NCBI GenBank assembly: GCA_036346225.1
Contig: JARFIW010000593.1
Span: 496,001-560,000 of the forward strand
From: Platerodrilus igneus
Taxonomy: Eukaryota; Arthropoda; Insecta; Coleoptera; Lycidae
Direction of reading: 5' to 3'
Length of the DNA: 64,000 nt
The translations under genes were made by a program, and so were the position numbers. The notes below the pieces were generated by a model that did not search any database, was not told the DNA's origin, and saw only the letters and a program-made list of their open reading frames with translations. Each line of letters opens with the position of its first letter. Positions within the stretch are counted from its first letter, which is position 1. Of the stretch, positions 34,828 to 44,759 are shown piece after piece.

Positions 34828-35652
34828 TTATACACAGAAGACAGTCCTTTCTGTATGTTTGTTTGGAGTGGTTTTAATTTTATCTAATTTTATGCGCAAC
34901 TTAAAATTTAAATCGACACCCAAGTCTTCTATCTCCTTTTCTAGCCAATAGTTTGATACATAGAGACCGTCTAGGTTTCCGAATTGTAAAATGTACCGAA
35001 GTTTGTCTCTATATTTAAAGACTTTGATTCCACCGACAACCAGATCCATTCTTTCGTGTAATTCTTGCAGCTTGTGACAATCTTTTAATCGCAGCTTTCC
35101 CACTATATCCTGCATACGTATCTTGTTAGCTTGATCGACTTCTTCTTGTCGGTATTGGAGGAAATCCTTATTCTCCCACAAACGGTTGCGTAGTTGCATG
35201 TCCACCACTTTTGGGAATATATGGTTGTTATAGGTTGTAAGACCCTCGGTTTTAAATGATCCGAAAGGTTCTTTACTAGGCAAATATACAATGTTTAGCG
35301 GAACCCCTTTACGTGTGGTGTACGCCAAGGTTACGAAACCCGCATTCCTTAGTTCGTCTTTGTTATCTGCCATTTTGATAAATACGTTTTTAGAATAACC
35401 TTTTAAAAAGTATACGGATTTAGTACCATCCTTTTCCGCAAGAACGCCTACATAACTAAAAGAGTCTTTCTTACTAACCGCAAATGCATACAGCTTGTAC
35501 AACCCGGATGTATCTAAGTCAGTCCATCGGCACATAAAATAATCTTTTAATTCTTCCTCATTTTCTATAATAAGATGTTCTTTTTCTAACACGTCTTTGT
35601 TCGCGCATTGTCGCAGTGTTTTCCATGTAGTCCAATTTTCGTCTTTTTGCAT
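34828..35652 (-). CDS. gene B, left copy (274 aa), unknown, intact
   Basis: An uninterrupted frame from ATG at 35652 to TAA at 34828. No family is recognised. It is basic and mixed alpha/beta in character, without signal peptide or membrane segment: WTTWKTLRQCANKDVLEKEH near the start, YKLYAFAVSKKDSFSYVGVL near residue 60, LPSKEPFGSFKTEGLTTYNN near 125 and a lysine-rich C-terminus. It overlaps gene A by 95 bases in another frame, in both arms. B could therefore be the C-terminal half of gene A reached by a frameshift, either programmed or artefactual. A run of five A lies in the overlap. Confidence 0.65.
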   Translation of the reverse strand: MQKDENWTTWKTLRQCANKDVLEKEHLIIENEEELKDYFMCRWTDLDTSGLYKLYAFAVSKKDSFSYVGVLAEKDGTKSVYFLKGYSKNVFIKMADNKDELRNAGFVTLAYTTRKGVPLNIVYLPSKEPFGSFKTEGLTTYNNHIFPKVVDMQLRNRLWENKDFLQYRQEEVDQANKIRMQDIVGKLRLKDCHKLQELHERMDLVVGGIKVFKYRDKLRYILQFGNLDGLYVSNYWLEKEIEDLGVDLNFKLRIKLDKIKTTPNKHTERTVFCV

Positions 35653-37126
35653 CCATTTTCTCTAATTCCAGTTGCCTTTTTCTTCCACTTACAGCGTATG
35701 GCGTGCATAATGGGGCAATCTCCTTTAGCGTAAACGGATAGAGTTTACTACCAATATTTACGCGTTGTCGTACAACCTCTGGGCGAATATTAGGCGTATT
35801 TATCAATCCCAATTCCGAAATGACTATTTCTTTTGGAATTGTAGAATATGGTGTTGCTGATTGTGTAAAATATGTACTACCTGCTTTAATGTAGCACTTG
35901 TGTAAGATTATTATTTTATCTGGGCTGTCTTCCTCCTTTACTATTTCCAAATAATTTACAGGTAAATAGTTAAAACTAAAAGCCGATAGTACATACTTTA
36001 TCAATTTTTTCCCTTTCCTTTGGTTTTTCGGACAACTTAATTTGCAAGCCCGCCAATTTCTTTGTATTGCCATTCCCCCAGTACGCGTACTGTAGTAGGT
36101 TATTATACACTCTGCAGCAGCTATTTTGTAGCTTGTCCGATAGCTTACTTTACATTTTGGCAAGTGGTACCAAGCACATTAGCGCCTTTAGGAAGTATAA
36201 CATACTATCCTCCAATAAGGTTAAAAAGTCTTTTAAGGGATTATACACCCGTTCCGCATTGACATAGCTTCCAATTATACAGTTGTATATTGTCGCTTCC
36301 AATCGCATAATACCATGTTCTTTGGCCAAAGTAGACGCAAATGTTACCCATAAACTTACATCTAGACAACGTAAAAAATCTACTATATGATTGCCAAGTT
36401 GTTTATTAACACCAGGACTTGTTATCTGACACACAAATTTGTTGTATATCTTAATTCTTGCATTGGTTGTTAACCATGTTAAACAATCAATTCCCACAGT
36501 TTTATCGTTGTCAACTATAATATTGCACTTTTCTTCGTATTCGCCCTTATAGCAAAAGTTATGGTTTGTAGTTAAATAATTACACATCTCCATCTTGCTA
36601 AATATGCCCGAAAAATCTTGGGTTACATCCATGTCAAAAAGATAATAATAATCTTTTTCGAGTTCGTCTAATATATCTGGTAGTTCCTACAATAAAGTTT
36701 CCAACTTAACATCTGCTAGTTCCACTTTGTATGGAACGTATATAGGATTTTGGAATTTTTTTTATTAATGCTTTCGAGGTCTTCTTTTCCGATAATTTCT
36801 TTTACACCCAGACCCATCTTGTTAGTAATTTCCAGAGAAAACGGAAGCTTAGCTTTAACACCATGCCTAGCGGAAACAAATCGGTCGAACTTTCTTCGTA
36901 GATAGCTGTTAAATGCACCACAAATTTCTTTTTTTAGGATAAACATCCTTTTGTTTGCAGATGTTTGCTCGGCGTCAGAAAGGTTGCAAATATTAACCAA
37001 CATTATATTGCCACAAAATGGTTCTGTAATTGGTGTGTGTAGTCCACCAGGCAGCATCTGTTCGCATTCGACATAACAAATATTACCATAGCTTGATGCA
37101 CTCGTACGCAGGTAGCACAACAACAT
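35558..37126 (-). pseudogene. gene A, left copy: large unrecognised protein, broken
   Basis: Starts at ATG 37126 (MLLCYLRTSASSYGN). Three overlapping frames follow: 36716-37126, about 36712-36150 and 36163-35558. They read as one protein of some 500 residues with a frameshift at an A run near 36765, a TAG near 36690 present in both arms, and a frameshift near 36160. The middle contains [35 protein letters not shown] and [12 protein letters not shown]. The C-terminal part has KRRKLDYMENT. The combination of an aspartate-rich beta stretch, a short tract with Tyr-Asn-Lys and a basic tail could suit a replication initiator, but this is a guess; no family was recognised. Confidence 0.7.
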
Positions 37127-37434
37127 TTCGATCTTTCGTAATTGAATACGAAAATTACCCTTATGGTACCATACAGAGTGGGGGCGAATATTGCCGAAGA
37201 TACCCGAATATGTCGGACACCGTCATATCGCTTACATTCTCTTGTTTAGGAACAGTTTTGTTATCCGACCTAGGTCGGATTTAATCCGACCTAGGTTGAA
37301 CTGGGCAGGGGTGCGCATCGACATATGTCCGGATATATGTAGGATGTTAGGTTTGGGTGAAATTACCCCTTACGGTGTAATTACCCCATAGGGTAGAATT
37401 GCCTCCGATCTAGGCTGGATGTGGACTTGTCAGG

Positions 37435-37500
37435 AGTTAGGTTAGCTGGTGTTGTCTGGTGTTAGGTTAGGTTAGTTGGACTTGTGTGGACTTAGGTTAG
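37435..37500 (+). repeat. TTAGG-like repeats next to the palindrome centre
   Basis: GTTAGGTTAG at 37436-37445, GTTAGGTTAGGTTAG at 37461-37475 and TTAGGTTAG at 37492-37500, with partial mirror copies (CTAACCTA) at 37565-37630. TTAGG is the insect telomere unit, though such short runs also occur by chance and in other repeats. Confidence 0.6.
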
Positions 37501-37518
37501 ATAAAGGAAAAATTGATA

Positions 37519-37549
37519 GGTTGGGTCAGCGCCGGGCGCTGACCCAACC
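37519..37549. repeat. centre of the giant palindrome, 14-bp hairpin arms
   Basis: GGTTGGGTCAGCGC, loop CGG, GCGCTGACCCAACC. The centre at 37534 is also the midpoint of the flanking mirror-image blocks, for example the 18-bp palindromes ATCCGACCTAGGTCGGAT at 37263-37280 and 37788-37805. Confidence 0.95.
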
Positions 37550-37940
37550 ATCAATTTTCCTTTATCTAACCTAGGTGCACAAGTCGCTAACCCAACCTAA
37601 CTCCGGACAACAAGCTAACCTAACTCCGACAAGTCCACATCCAACCAGGTCGGAAGCAATTTTACCCTATGGGTAATTACCGTAGGTAATTTTACCCATG
37701 GGGTAATTTCACCCAAACCTAACATCCTACATATATCCGGACATATGTCGATGCGCACCCTGCCCAGTTCAACCTAGGTCGGATTAAATCCGACCTAGGT
37801 CGGATAACAAAACTGTTCCTAAACAAGAGAATGATGCGATATGACGGTGTCCGACATATTCGGGTATCTTCGGCAATATTCGCCCCCACTCTGTAGGGTA
37901 ACATAAGGGTAATTTTCGTATTCAATTACGAAAGATCGAA

Positions 37941-39488
37941 ATGTTGTTGTGCGACCTGCGTACGAGTGCATCAAGCAATGGTAATATTTGTTATGTGGAA
38001 TGCGAGCAGATGACTGTGGACTAACACACCAATTACAGAACCATTTTGTGGCAATATAATGTTGGTTAATATTTGCAACCTTTCTGACGCCGAGCAAACA
38101 TCTGCAATCAAAAGGATGTTTATCCTAGAAAAAGAAATTTGTGGTGCATTTAACAGCTATCTACGAAGAAAGTTCGACCGCTTTGTTTCCGCTAGGCATG
38201 GTGTTAAAGCTAAGCTTCCGTTTTCTCTGGAAATTACTAACAAGATGGGTCTGGGTGTAAAAGAAATTATCGGAAAAGAAGACCTCGAAAGCATTAATAA
38301 ATAAAAAATCCAAAATCCTATATATGTTCCATACAAAGTGGAACTAGTAGATGTTAAGTTGGAAACTTTATTGTAGGAACTACCAGATATATTAGACGAA
38401 CTCGAAAAAGATTATTATTATCTTTTTGACATGGATGTAACCCAACATTTTGCGGGCATATTTAGCAAGATGGAGATGTGTAATTATTTAACTACAAACC
38501 ATAACTTTTGCTATAAGGGCGAATACGAAGAAAAGTGCAATATTATAGTTGACAACGATTAAACTGTGGGAATTGATTGCTTAAGATGGATAACAACCAA
38601 TGCAAGAATTAAGATATACAACAAATTTGTGTGTCAGATAACAAGTCCTGGTGTTAATAAACAACTTGGCAATCATATAGTAGATTTTTTACGTTGTCTA
38701 GATGTACGTTTAAGGGTAACATTTGCGTCTACTTTGGCCAAAGAACATGGTATTATGCGATTGGAAGCGACAATATACAACTGTATAATTGGAAGCTATG
38801 TCAATGCGGAACGGGTGCATAATTCCTTAAAAGACTGTTTAACCTTATTGGACGATAGTATGTTATACTTCCTAAAGGCGCTAATGTACTTGGTACCACT
38901 TGCCAAAAGTAAAGTAAGCTATCGGACAAGCTACAAAATAGCTGCTGTTTAGTGTATAATAACCTACTACAGTACGCGTATTGGGGGAAATTGGCGGGCT
39001 TGCAAATTAAGTTGTCCGAAAAACCAAAGGAAAGGGAAAAATTGATAAAGTATGTACTTTCGGCTTTTAGTTATAACTATTTACGTGTAAATTATTTGGA
39101 GATAGTAGAGGAGGAAGACAGCCCAGATAAAATAAAAATCCTACACAAGTGCTACATTAAAGCAGGTAGTACATATTTTACACAATTAGCAACACCATAT
39201 TCTACAATTCCAAAAGAAATAGTCATTTTGGAATTGGGATTGATAAATACGCCTAACATTCGCCCAGAGGTTGTACGACAACGCGTAAATATTGGTAGTA
39301 AACTCTATCCGTTTACGCTAAAGGAGATTACCACATTATGCACGCCATACGCTGTAAGTGGAAGAAAAAGGCAACTGGAATTAGAGAAAATGGATGCAAA
39401 AAGACGAAAATTGGACTACATGGAAAACACTGCGACAATACGCGAACAAGGATGTGTTAGACAAAGAACATCTTTTTATAGAAAATGA
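37941..39488 (+). pseudogene. gene A, right copy, broken
   Basis: Mirror copy of the left gene A. The ATG at 37941 leads to a stop after about 27 codons because a few bases are lost near 38012 relative to the left arm. The frame resumes at 38059-38304, 38566-38952 and 38952-39488 with the same blocks ([52 protein letters not shown]). It shares the TAG (near 38375) with the left arm and adds a stop at 38950. Sharing one stop in both arms means that change is older than the present arm identity. Confidence 0.7.
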
Positions 39489-40214
39489 GGAAGAATTAAA
39501 AGATTATTTTATGTGCCGATGGACTGACTTAGATACATCCGGGTTGTACAAGCTGTATGCATTTGCGGTTAGTAAGAAAGACTTAGTTATGTAGGCGTTC
39601 TTGCGGAAAAGGATGGTACTAAATCCGTATACTTTTTAAAAGGTTATTCTAAAAACGTATTTATCAAAATGGCAGATAACAAAGACGAACTAAGGAATGC
39701 GGGTTTCGTAACCTTGGCGTACACCACACGTAAAGGGGTTCCGCTAAACATTGTATATTTGCCTAGTAAAGAACCTTTCGGATCATTTAAAACCGAGGGT
39801 CTTACAACCTATAACAACCATATATTCCCAAAAGTGGTGGACATGCAACTACGCAACAGTTTGTGGGAGAATAAGGATTTCCTCCAATACCGACAAGAAG
39901 AAGTCGATCAAGCTAACAAGATACGTATGCAGGATATAGTGGGAAAGCTGCGATTAAAAGATTGTCACAAGCTGCAAGAATTACACGAAAAAATGGATCT
40001 GGTTGTCCGTGGAATCAAAGTCTTTAAATATAGAGGCAAACTTCGGTACATTTTACAATTCGAAAACCTAGACGGTCTCTATGTATCAAACTATTGGCTA
40101 GAAAAGGAGATAGAAGACTTGGGTGTCGATTTAAATTTTAAGTTGCGAATAAAATTAGATAAAATTAAAACCACTCCACACAAACATAAAGAAAGGACTG
40201 TCTTCTGTGTATAA
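39394..40214 (+). pseudogene. gene B, right copy, 4-bp deletion
   Basis: Same protein as 34828-35652. The frame runs to 39594 and is lost where four bases present in the left arm are missing (after SKKD, near 39582). It resumes at about 39600 in a second frame and is clear from 39669 to the stop at 40212-40214. The overlap with gene A (39394-39488) is as in the left arm. Confidence 0.85.
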
Positions 40215-40386
40215 CTTTGTATTAAAATTAAGTTTAAATGACTCCATGCTTGGTATTAAATATTTTTAAATTTTGTTATGTATAATGTTAGAATAAACAT
40301 TTTAGAATAGTATATAACATTGTTCTTTAATTATAAAAGGCTGTGACGTTACCCCGAAATAGCAGTCGCACAGAGAGGGGTGCGCA

Positions 40387-40653
40387 TTGGCAGTGCACAT
40401 GGCAGGGGTACGCACGCGCAGGGGTGCTTATGTGCTGGAATGTGTCTGGGCGTACACGAGGGAAACGGATGTTAACAGTCTCCAAGCATCCAATTCTTTA
40501 TTTGGATGGTATCGAGTACTTGCCTGCGTATGTATCCAGAGTAAAAAAAACGATTTGTACACGCGGCTTATTAATAAAATTAGTTTATTGAGAGAAGATG
40601 ACAAAAGGTACATCATTCCTAATAGTACAGCAATCTACGCATGGGTGGTATAA
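40387..40653 (+). pseudogene. small ORF C, right copy, frameshifted
   Basis: Mirror of 34387-34662. Two overlapping frames (40343-40591 and 40387-40653) together cover the left-arm ORF; the switch falls at a run of eight A near 40543-40550. The end NKISLLREDDKRYIIPNSTA is conserved. Confidence 0.35.
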
Positions 40654-42160
40654 AGATATAAGATAGTTGTTTATATTTTGTAAATCTATTGTATATATTA
40701 GTTTTCAAATTCCAATTTAAGTTCTTCGCCCACCTTCCAAATCTTTCCTGCTTCTATCCTGGTTGACAGAGTATACGTGTTACCTCCACGTGGTGTTCGC
40801 GGGACACGGCGGTTTTAGATTTCTAGGGAAATGTTTGGTCAAAGCATATGTCTTGCGTAGCAAAAAAAGGTTTTTAAAGATGGAGTTAAATAAAGATGAG
40901 CAAAAATTAGTGATTTGGGTCTTTAAAAGGCATAACTTTGTATGGGGTGGTCCTATTTAAAATCTATTTACAGATTTGGGGTCCCTAGAAAAATCTAATA
41001 TTAGTTGATACCAAAAAAAGATATATTTATCTTAAAAGAGTGACTACCCCGCAGATAATAAACACAATATACCGCTTGTCGACAAAAAGTTGTAGAAAAA
41101 TTCAAAGAAGAATTTAATGGGGGTCTAGTATTATAATTTGTTGGTAGTAGGGCTAAGTCCTATTGTATGTAAGCGAGAAAGGCAGCGATTAAAAATGGAC
41201 TTACAATGGGTCTCACGAAGTGTAGTTATAAAACCGGGTGCTACAACCTATAACGAGCATATATTCCCAAAAGGGTGGGCATGCAGCTACGCAACAGTGC
41301 GTGGAGAATAAGGATTCTCTCCAATACAGAAATTAAAGTCTTCCATGTACGTAGCACCAGGTCATTGGGTAATGGGCTATGTAAAATGTTAAACCTATAC
41401 AAGGCGTATTCAATTAATGCACTATGGTTTATAAAGAATAGATAGTTGTTCGTGGACTAAATAAAATAGCTCAGTGATATAATGTATATGGTTACATATT
41501 CTCGACATATCCACAAACATCTGTTTACTGTCCACAAATAGTGCGATTCCGGTAGTTTTTGTTTAACAAATAAGTTAGGTAAAGATACTGTTAGGTGGTA
41601 AAAGTGTGTTTAAGCCCATCGGATTAAGTTGGATTACAAAAAGAACGGATGCGGCGAGGATGTATGGTGGCCTCCGTTAGAATAATCGATAAGTGGTTAA
41701 TCGATCGTATTAGATGTTTAAGATGATGCAGAAAGTGTAAAAGCCTACATTGAGCAAAATTGTAATTATCAGACAGAAAAGTGCGCGATGTGCCATACCT
41801 TTAAAGATATGTATAGTAATGATGCTTTGACAGCGATCTTAATAGTATAAAAAGCAACTGACTTTTTCAAGCAACTACAAGAATAGCAGTAGCGCGGATA
41901 AGGGGTATGCATGTATTATACAGCGCACTGTTACTATAAAATATGTTAGTTTACGGTTAGCTCAAACGTGAACAAATTAAATTTTAATCTATAATTAACC
42001 GAGGTCGTAAAAATGGGAAATTAATGGTTAATTTTAATGCTGCTAAACATATACTTTCGCTTGGTGATTCATTTAGAAAATATTCAAACCTCCCATTTCC
42101 TAAAATATGACGTAGAAGTTATTTAAAATTAAATTGTTTTAATAGTGAGTATCCTGTAGA
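40654..42160. other. right-arm spacer, no gene
   Basis: Mirror of the left spacer but with one copy of the duplicated block. Near 41236-41325 it also holds the ~100-bp piece of gene B (matching 39790-39900), so that duplication predates or was copied between the arms. Confidence 0.6.
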
Positions 42161-42162
42161 CA

Positions 42163-42393
42163 TCAAGTTTGGTTTTCCCTTAGTAAAGGTTTAAAGTGTT
42201 TTATTAAGTTTTTGTTTATAGTAGCACTGCATCTTCTAGTGCACGGCTTGTAACCAATTAGTGTGCGTGTGGTACAACCCTTTCGGATTTTTAATATGCA
42301 CGCGATGCGATTATTGATCCGTATAACATGGAAGACGTTTCCGATGTTTCTACTAACTGCATTCGCAGCATGGACGAAGCGAACTGGGCGCAT
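42163..42393 (-). other. short ORF conserved in both arms (76 aa), right
   Basis: Mirror copy of 32208-32438 with the same 76 residues. The region doubles as the upstream sequence of gene D. Confidence 0.2.
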
Positions 42394-42613
42394 GCATTGG
42401 TGCTAAATGTACTGGACGAGCAGCAAGGATTGGCAAAAGATGACGTCACTTAGTTTCCCCGCTGAACCCTCAACATCGTTCGGGTGTCTTCGGAAACCTT
42501 CGGTTTGCATTCTATAAGGTACATAAAGCAAGTATTCAAGAGTAAACTCTTTAGTTATCAGTTAGTTCGCTTACAAGTTTAACCAAAGTACTATAGTGTG
42601 GATTTGTACTAAA

Positions 42614-43396
42614 ATGGTATCTGCAAACGTTTTTAAGTGCGAGCCCTGTCACGTCTACTTTACCAGGAGGAATGCTCTCAAACGACACCAGAACAAATGT
42701 CGTGGTGTAACATCGTCCAGGGTTAAGCTTATACATCCGTCAGCAGCAAAGTACTTTAACTGTATGTCTTGCGGTATCGCTTTTACGAGAATGGATAGCT
42801 TACAGCGACACAAGAAAAAACAGCACGGTATGTCATTAAGCCGTAAACGTTCAGCTCCGCCAGCTGTTAAAGGGCCTTGTACGAAACAACCACGAATTAT
42901 GTGTAAAGTATGCAATTTTGAAATGGAAAAGAATACCTATGCCGCACACTTGAGAAGCAATAGACATAAAAATGCCACAGTTACCGCTACTGGCGAAGAT
43001 GGTGTAGAAATGGTTAGCACAGCGTTTAACAACCGTATGGCTAGCTATCGCATAAAGAATGTCAGTGTCGACGATGGAGTACCCGAGTTTCTTTGTAAGC
43101 AGAAAGAGCGGTTTATTCGTTTACTTAATGAAAAAAGAACACAACATACAGCAATAAAAGTCTATTGCGAACTCTACGGCGTATACACCAAAATAGGGGA
43201 AGAGACTACCGATGTGAAATCCTTTAACACAAAAAATGTAGTTATAACGTCTTGTAGTAATCTGGAAAATATCTACGAGGTCTTAAGCGAAACCATGAGA
43301 ACAAAATCAGAGGAATTTGAAACATGTGGCTCCGGTTGGTCTTTGGAAAAGGTGCTCTATTTAGAAATAAATATTAATAAGTATAATCCGATATGA
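42614..43396 (+). CDS. gene D, right copy (260 aa): three zinc fingers and polymerase-associated segment
   Basis: ATG at 42614 (AAAATGG context) to TGA at 43394-43396, uninterrupted. Three fingers: CEPCHVYFTRRNALKRHQNKC (C2HC), CMSCGIAFTRMDSLQRHKKKQH written here as C-x2-C...H-x4-H, and CKVCNFEMEK...H-x4-H. Then basic SRKRSAPPA between fingers two and three. The last ~110 residues include SYRIKN, KVYCELYGVYTK, VKSFNTKN, GSGWSLEKV and EININKYNPI. From memory of the family, this last segment resembles the part that precedes the protein-primed B-family polymerase in large ORFs of arthropod Polinton-like elements. Here the protein stops directly after it, so it is a free-standing or truncated version. 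Likely nuclear and DNA-binding. Confidence 0.7.
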   Translation: MVSANVFKCEPCHVYFTRRNALKRHQNKCRGVTSSRVKLIHPSAAKYFNCMSCGIAFTRMDSLQRHKKKQHGMSLSRKRSAPPAVKGPCTKQPRIMCKVCNFEMEKNTYAAHLRSNRHKNATVTATGEDGVEMVSTAFNNRMASYRIKNVSVDDGVPEFLCKQKERFIRLLNEKRTQHTAIKVYCELYGVYTKIGEETTDVKSFNTKNVVITSCSNLENIYEVLSETMRTKSEEFETCGSGWSLEKVLYLEININKYNPI

Positions 43397-43689
43397 GAAG
43401 TTCTAGGTTAAGAATAAAATTGTGAATATGTATTTAGAAATGTGGTTTACAAAATTTAAACTGTATTAGTAAAAATTGTCTGTAATAAAAAGTTTTAAGA
43501 ATGGTTTTCAGATTTTCTTTTAGGTATGAGCTGTAGGAAAGTTATAATTTAGAAGGTGTGTGTAAAACGGTAAGGGGTAGTTCGATTTTAAATCTATTTA
43601 CAGATTCGGATTGTGCGTAAAATTCTAGACTAGAAAGATGTGTCGCATGGCTAAAAAATTTATAAGAACGACCATTAAATCGCTACCAA

Positions 43690-44200
43690 CCAAAAATCTT
43701 AAAATGAGGGTAGCTCTATGGGGGATGATGTAATCTAAGAAATTCCTAGAGATTCGGGTAGCTGAGAAAATTCTAATATTAATTGATACCAAACAAGATA
43801 GGTTTATCTCGAAAGATGCAATGGCTAGTCGAAGAAAACTATTTGGTTCAGAATGTTAGCAGTAAAAGATATTTAAATTAGGGTAGCTCTTTGGGGGATG
43901 ATGCAATCTAAGAAATTCATAGAAATTCGGGTAGCTGAGAAAAATCTAATATTAATTGATACCAAACAATGTAACTTTATCTCGTGGGTAAAAATGGCTA
44001 GTCGAAGAAAACTATTTGATTCAGAATGTTGGCTATAAAAAAAATCTTAAAATTGAGGTAGCTCTCTGGGGGGATGATGCAATCTAAGAAATTCCTAGAG
44101 ATTCGTGTAGCTAAGAAAATTCTAATATTAATTGGTACCAAACAAGATAGGTTTATAGGTTTATCTCGAAAGATGAAAAATGGTTAGTCGAAGAAAACTA
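43690..44200 (-). repeat. subterminal tandem repeats, right arm
   Basis: Mirror set of the units at 30397-30905, with the same motifs in inverted order (GGGGGATGATG, TTTATCTCG, TAGTCGAAGAAAA). Confidence 0.85.
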
Positions 44201-44361
44201 TCTGGTCCAGATGTGGGAGGAAATGAAGGATTCTCCTCATTTCCACAATGCGGTTCACAAGGCGGTAGTCCCACCTCCTCATTTCCACCTTATGGGAATC
44301 TGTGTGGAAATGAGGGAATCGGGTGGAAAAGAGGGCCCAGAACGTCACTAAATACCCTACT

Positions 44362-44367
44362 GATAGT
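44362..44367. repeat. 6-bp target site duplication, right (GATAGT)
   Basis: Matches 30215-30220 exactly and starts directly after the terminal T of CCCTACT. Confidence 0.88.
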
Positions 44368-44755
44368 GAATGTATTACAATAATATTAATGTTAATAAGA
44401 CATTTAAACAAAAAATATTCAAATTATAGTGTAATAAAACTTTACAGCATATGTTTGCATAGTAATGTTTCAAAACTTACATTTAATGTTAGCCTTCAAT
44501 TTGTTAAGTATATGATGATTAATTTTAAAAAGCAATTCCTTTTAAATAACCCAAAAGAAAAGGTCTGCTGGTATAAGATCTGAGGATTTTGTAGGCCACA
44601 GTTTTTTCAATATTAAACGATGGCCAAAAATTCCTGTAGCATACCTAGCGTTTCATTAGCACTACATTTGATTTTCCAATAATCAACTATTAGATTACGT
44701 TACTATAACTTATATCATTCAAAAATTTGTCAAGAAAAAAGGCCCTATTATATGA
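44368..44755. other. right flank of the palindromic element
   Basis: AT-rich sequence with no recognised gene. Confidence 0.5.
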
Positions 44756-44759
44756 CGAT

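Larger units (their letters stand above)
30221..37533 (-). repeat. left arm of the giant palindrome
   Basis: Inverted copy of 37535-44361. Identity is very high in coding parts (the first ~110 codons of gene D differ at two residues) and lower, with indels, in spacers at 33-34 kb. This arm has intact gene B and small ORF C, and a broken gene D. Confidence 0.9.
30221..44361. mobile_element. giant palindromic Polinton-like element
   Basis: A 14,141-bp insertion with AG...CT ends (AGTAGGGTATTT / AAATACCCTACT) and a 6-bp duplication. Almost the whole length is one inverted repeat: the arms 30221-37533 and 37535-44361 carry the same genes, repeats and spacers in mirror order around 37534. The arms differ by 486 bp in length, which a tandem duplication of about 470 bp in the left arm explains. 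Termini and duplication match Polintons; gene D carries a segment like the region before Polinton-type polymerases. No integrase, ATPase, capsid or complete polymerase was found, so it is probably non-autonomous. Unique DNA on each side and the duplication speak against an assembly foldback artefact. Confidence 0.85.
37535..44361 (+). repeat. right arm of the giant palindrome
   Basis: Inverted copy of 30221-37533. This arm has an intact gene D but a gene B broken by a 4-bp deletion, an extra small deletion near the start of gene A, and a frameshifted ORF C. Confidence 0.9.

Noticed and set aside
30221..44361. The palindrome as an assembly or read foldback artefact
   Set aside because: The two arms differ by substitutions, several indels and a 470-bp duplication, the outer flanks are different unique DNA, and a 6-bp target duplication brackets the whole. 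An artefact would not create these. Long reads should still confirm it.
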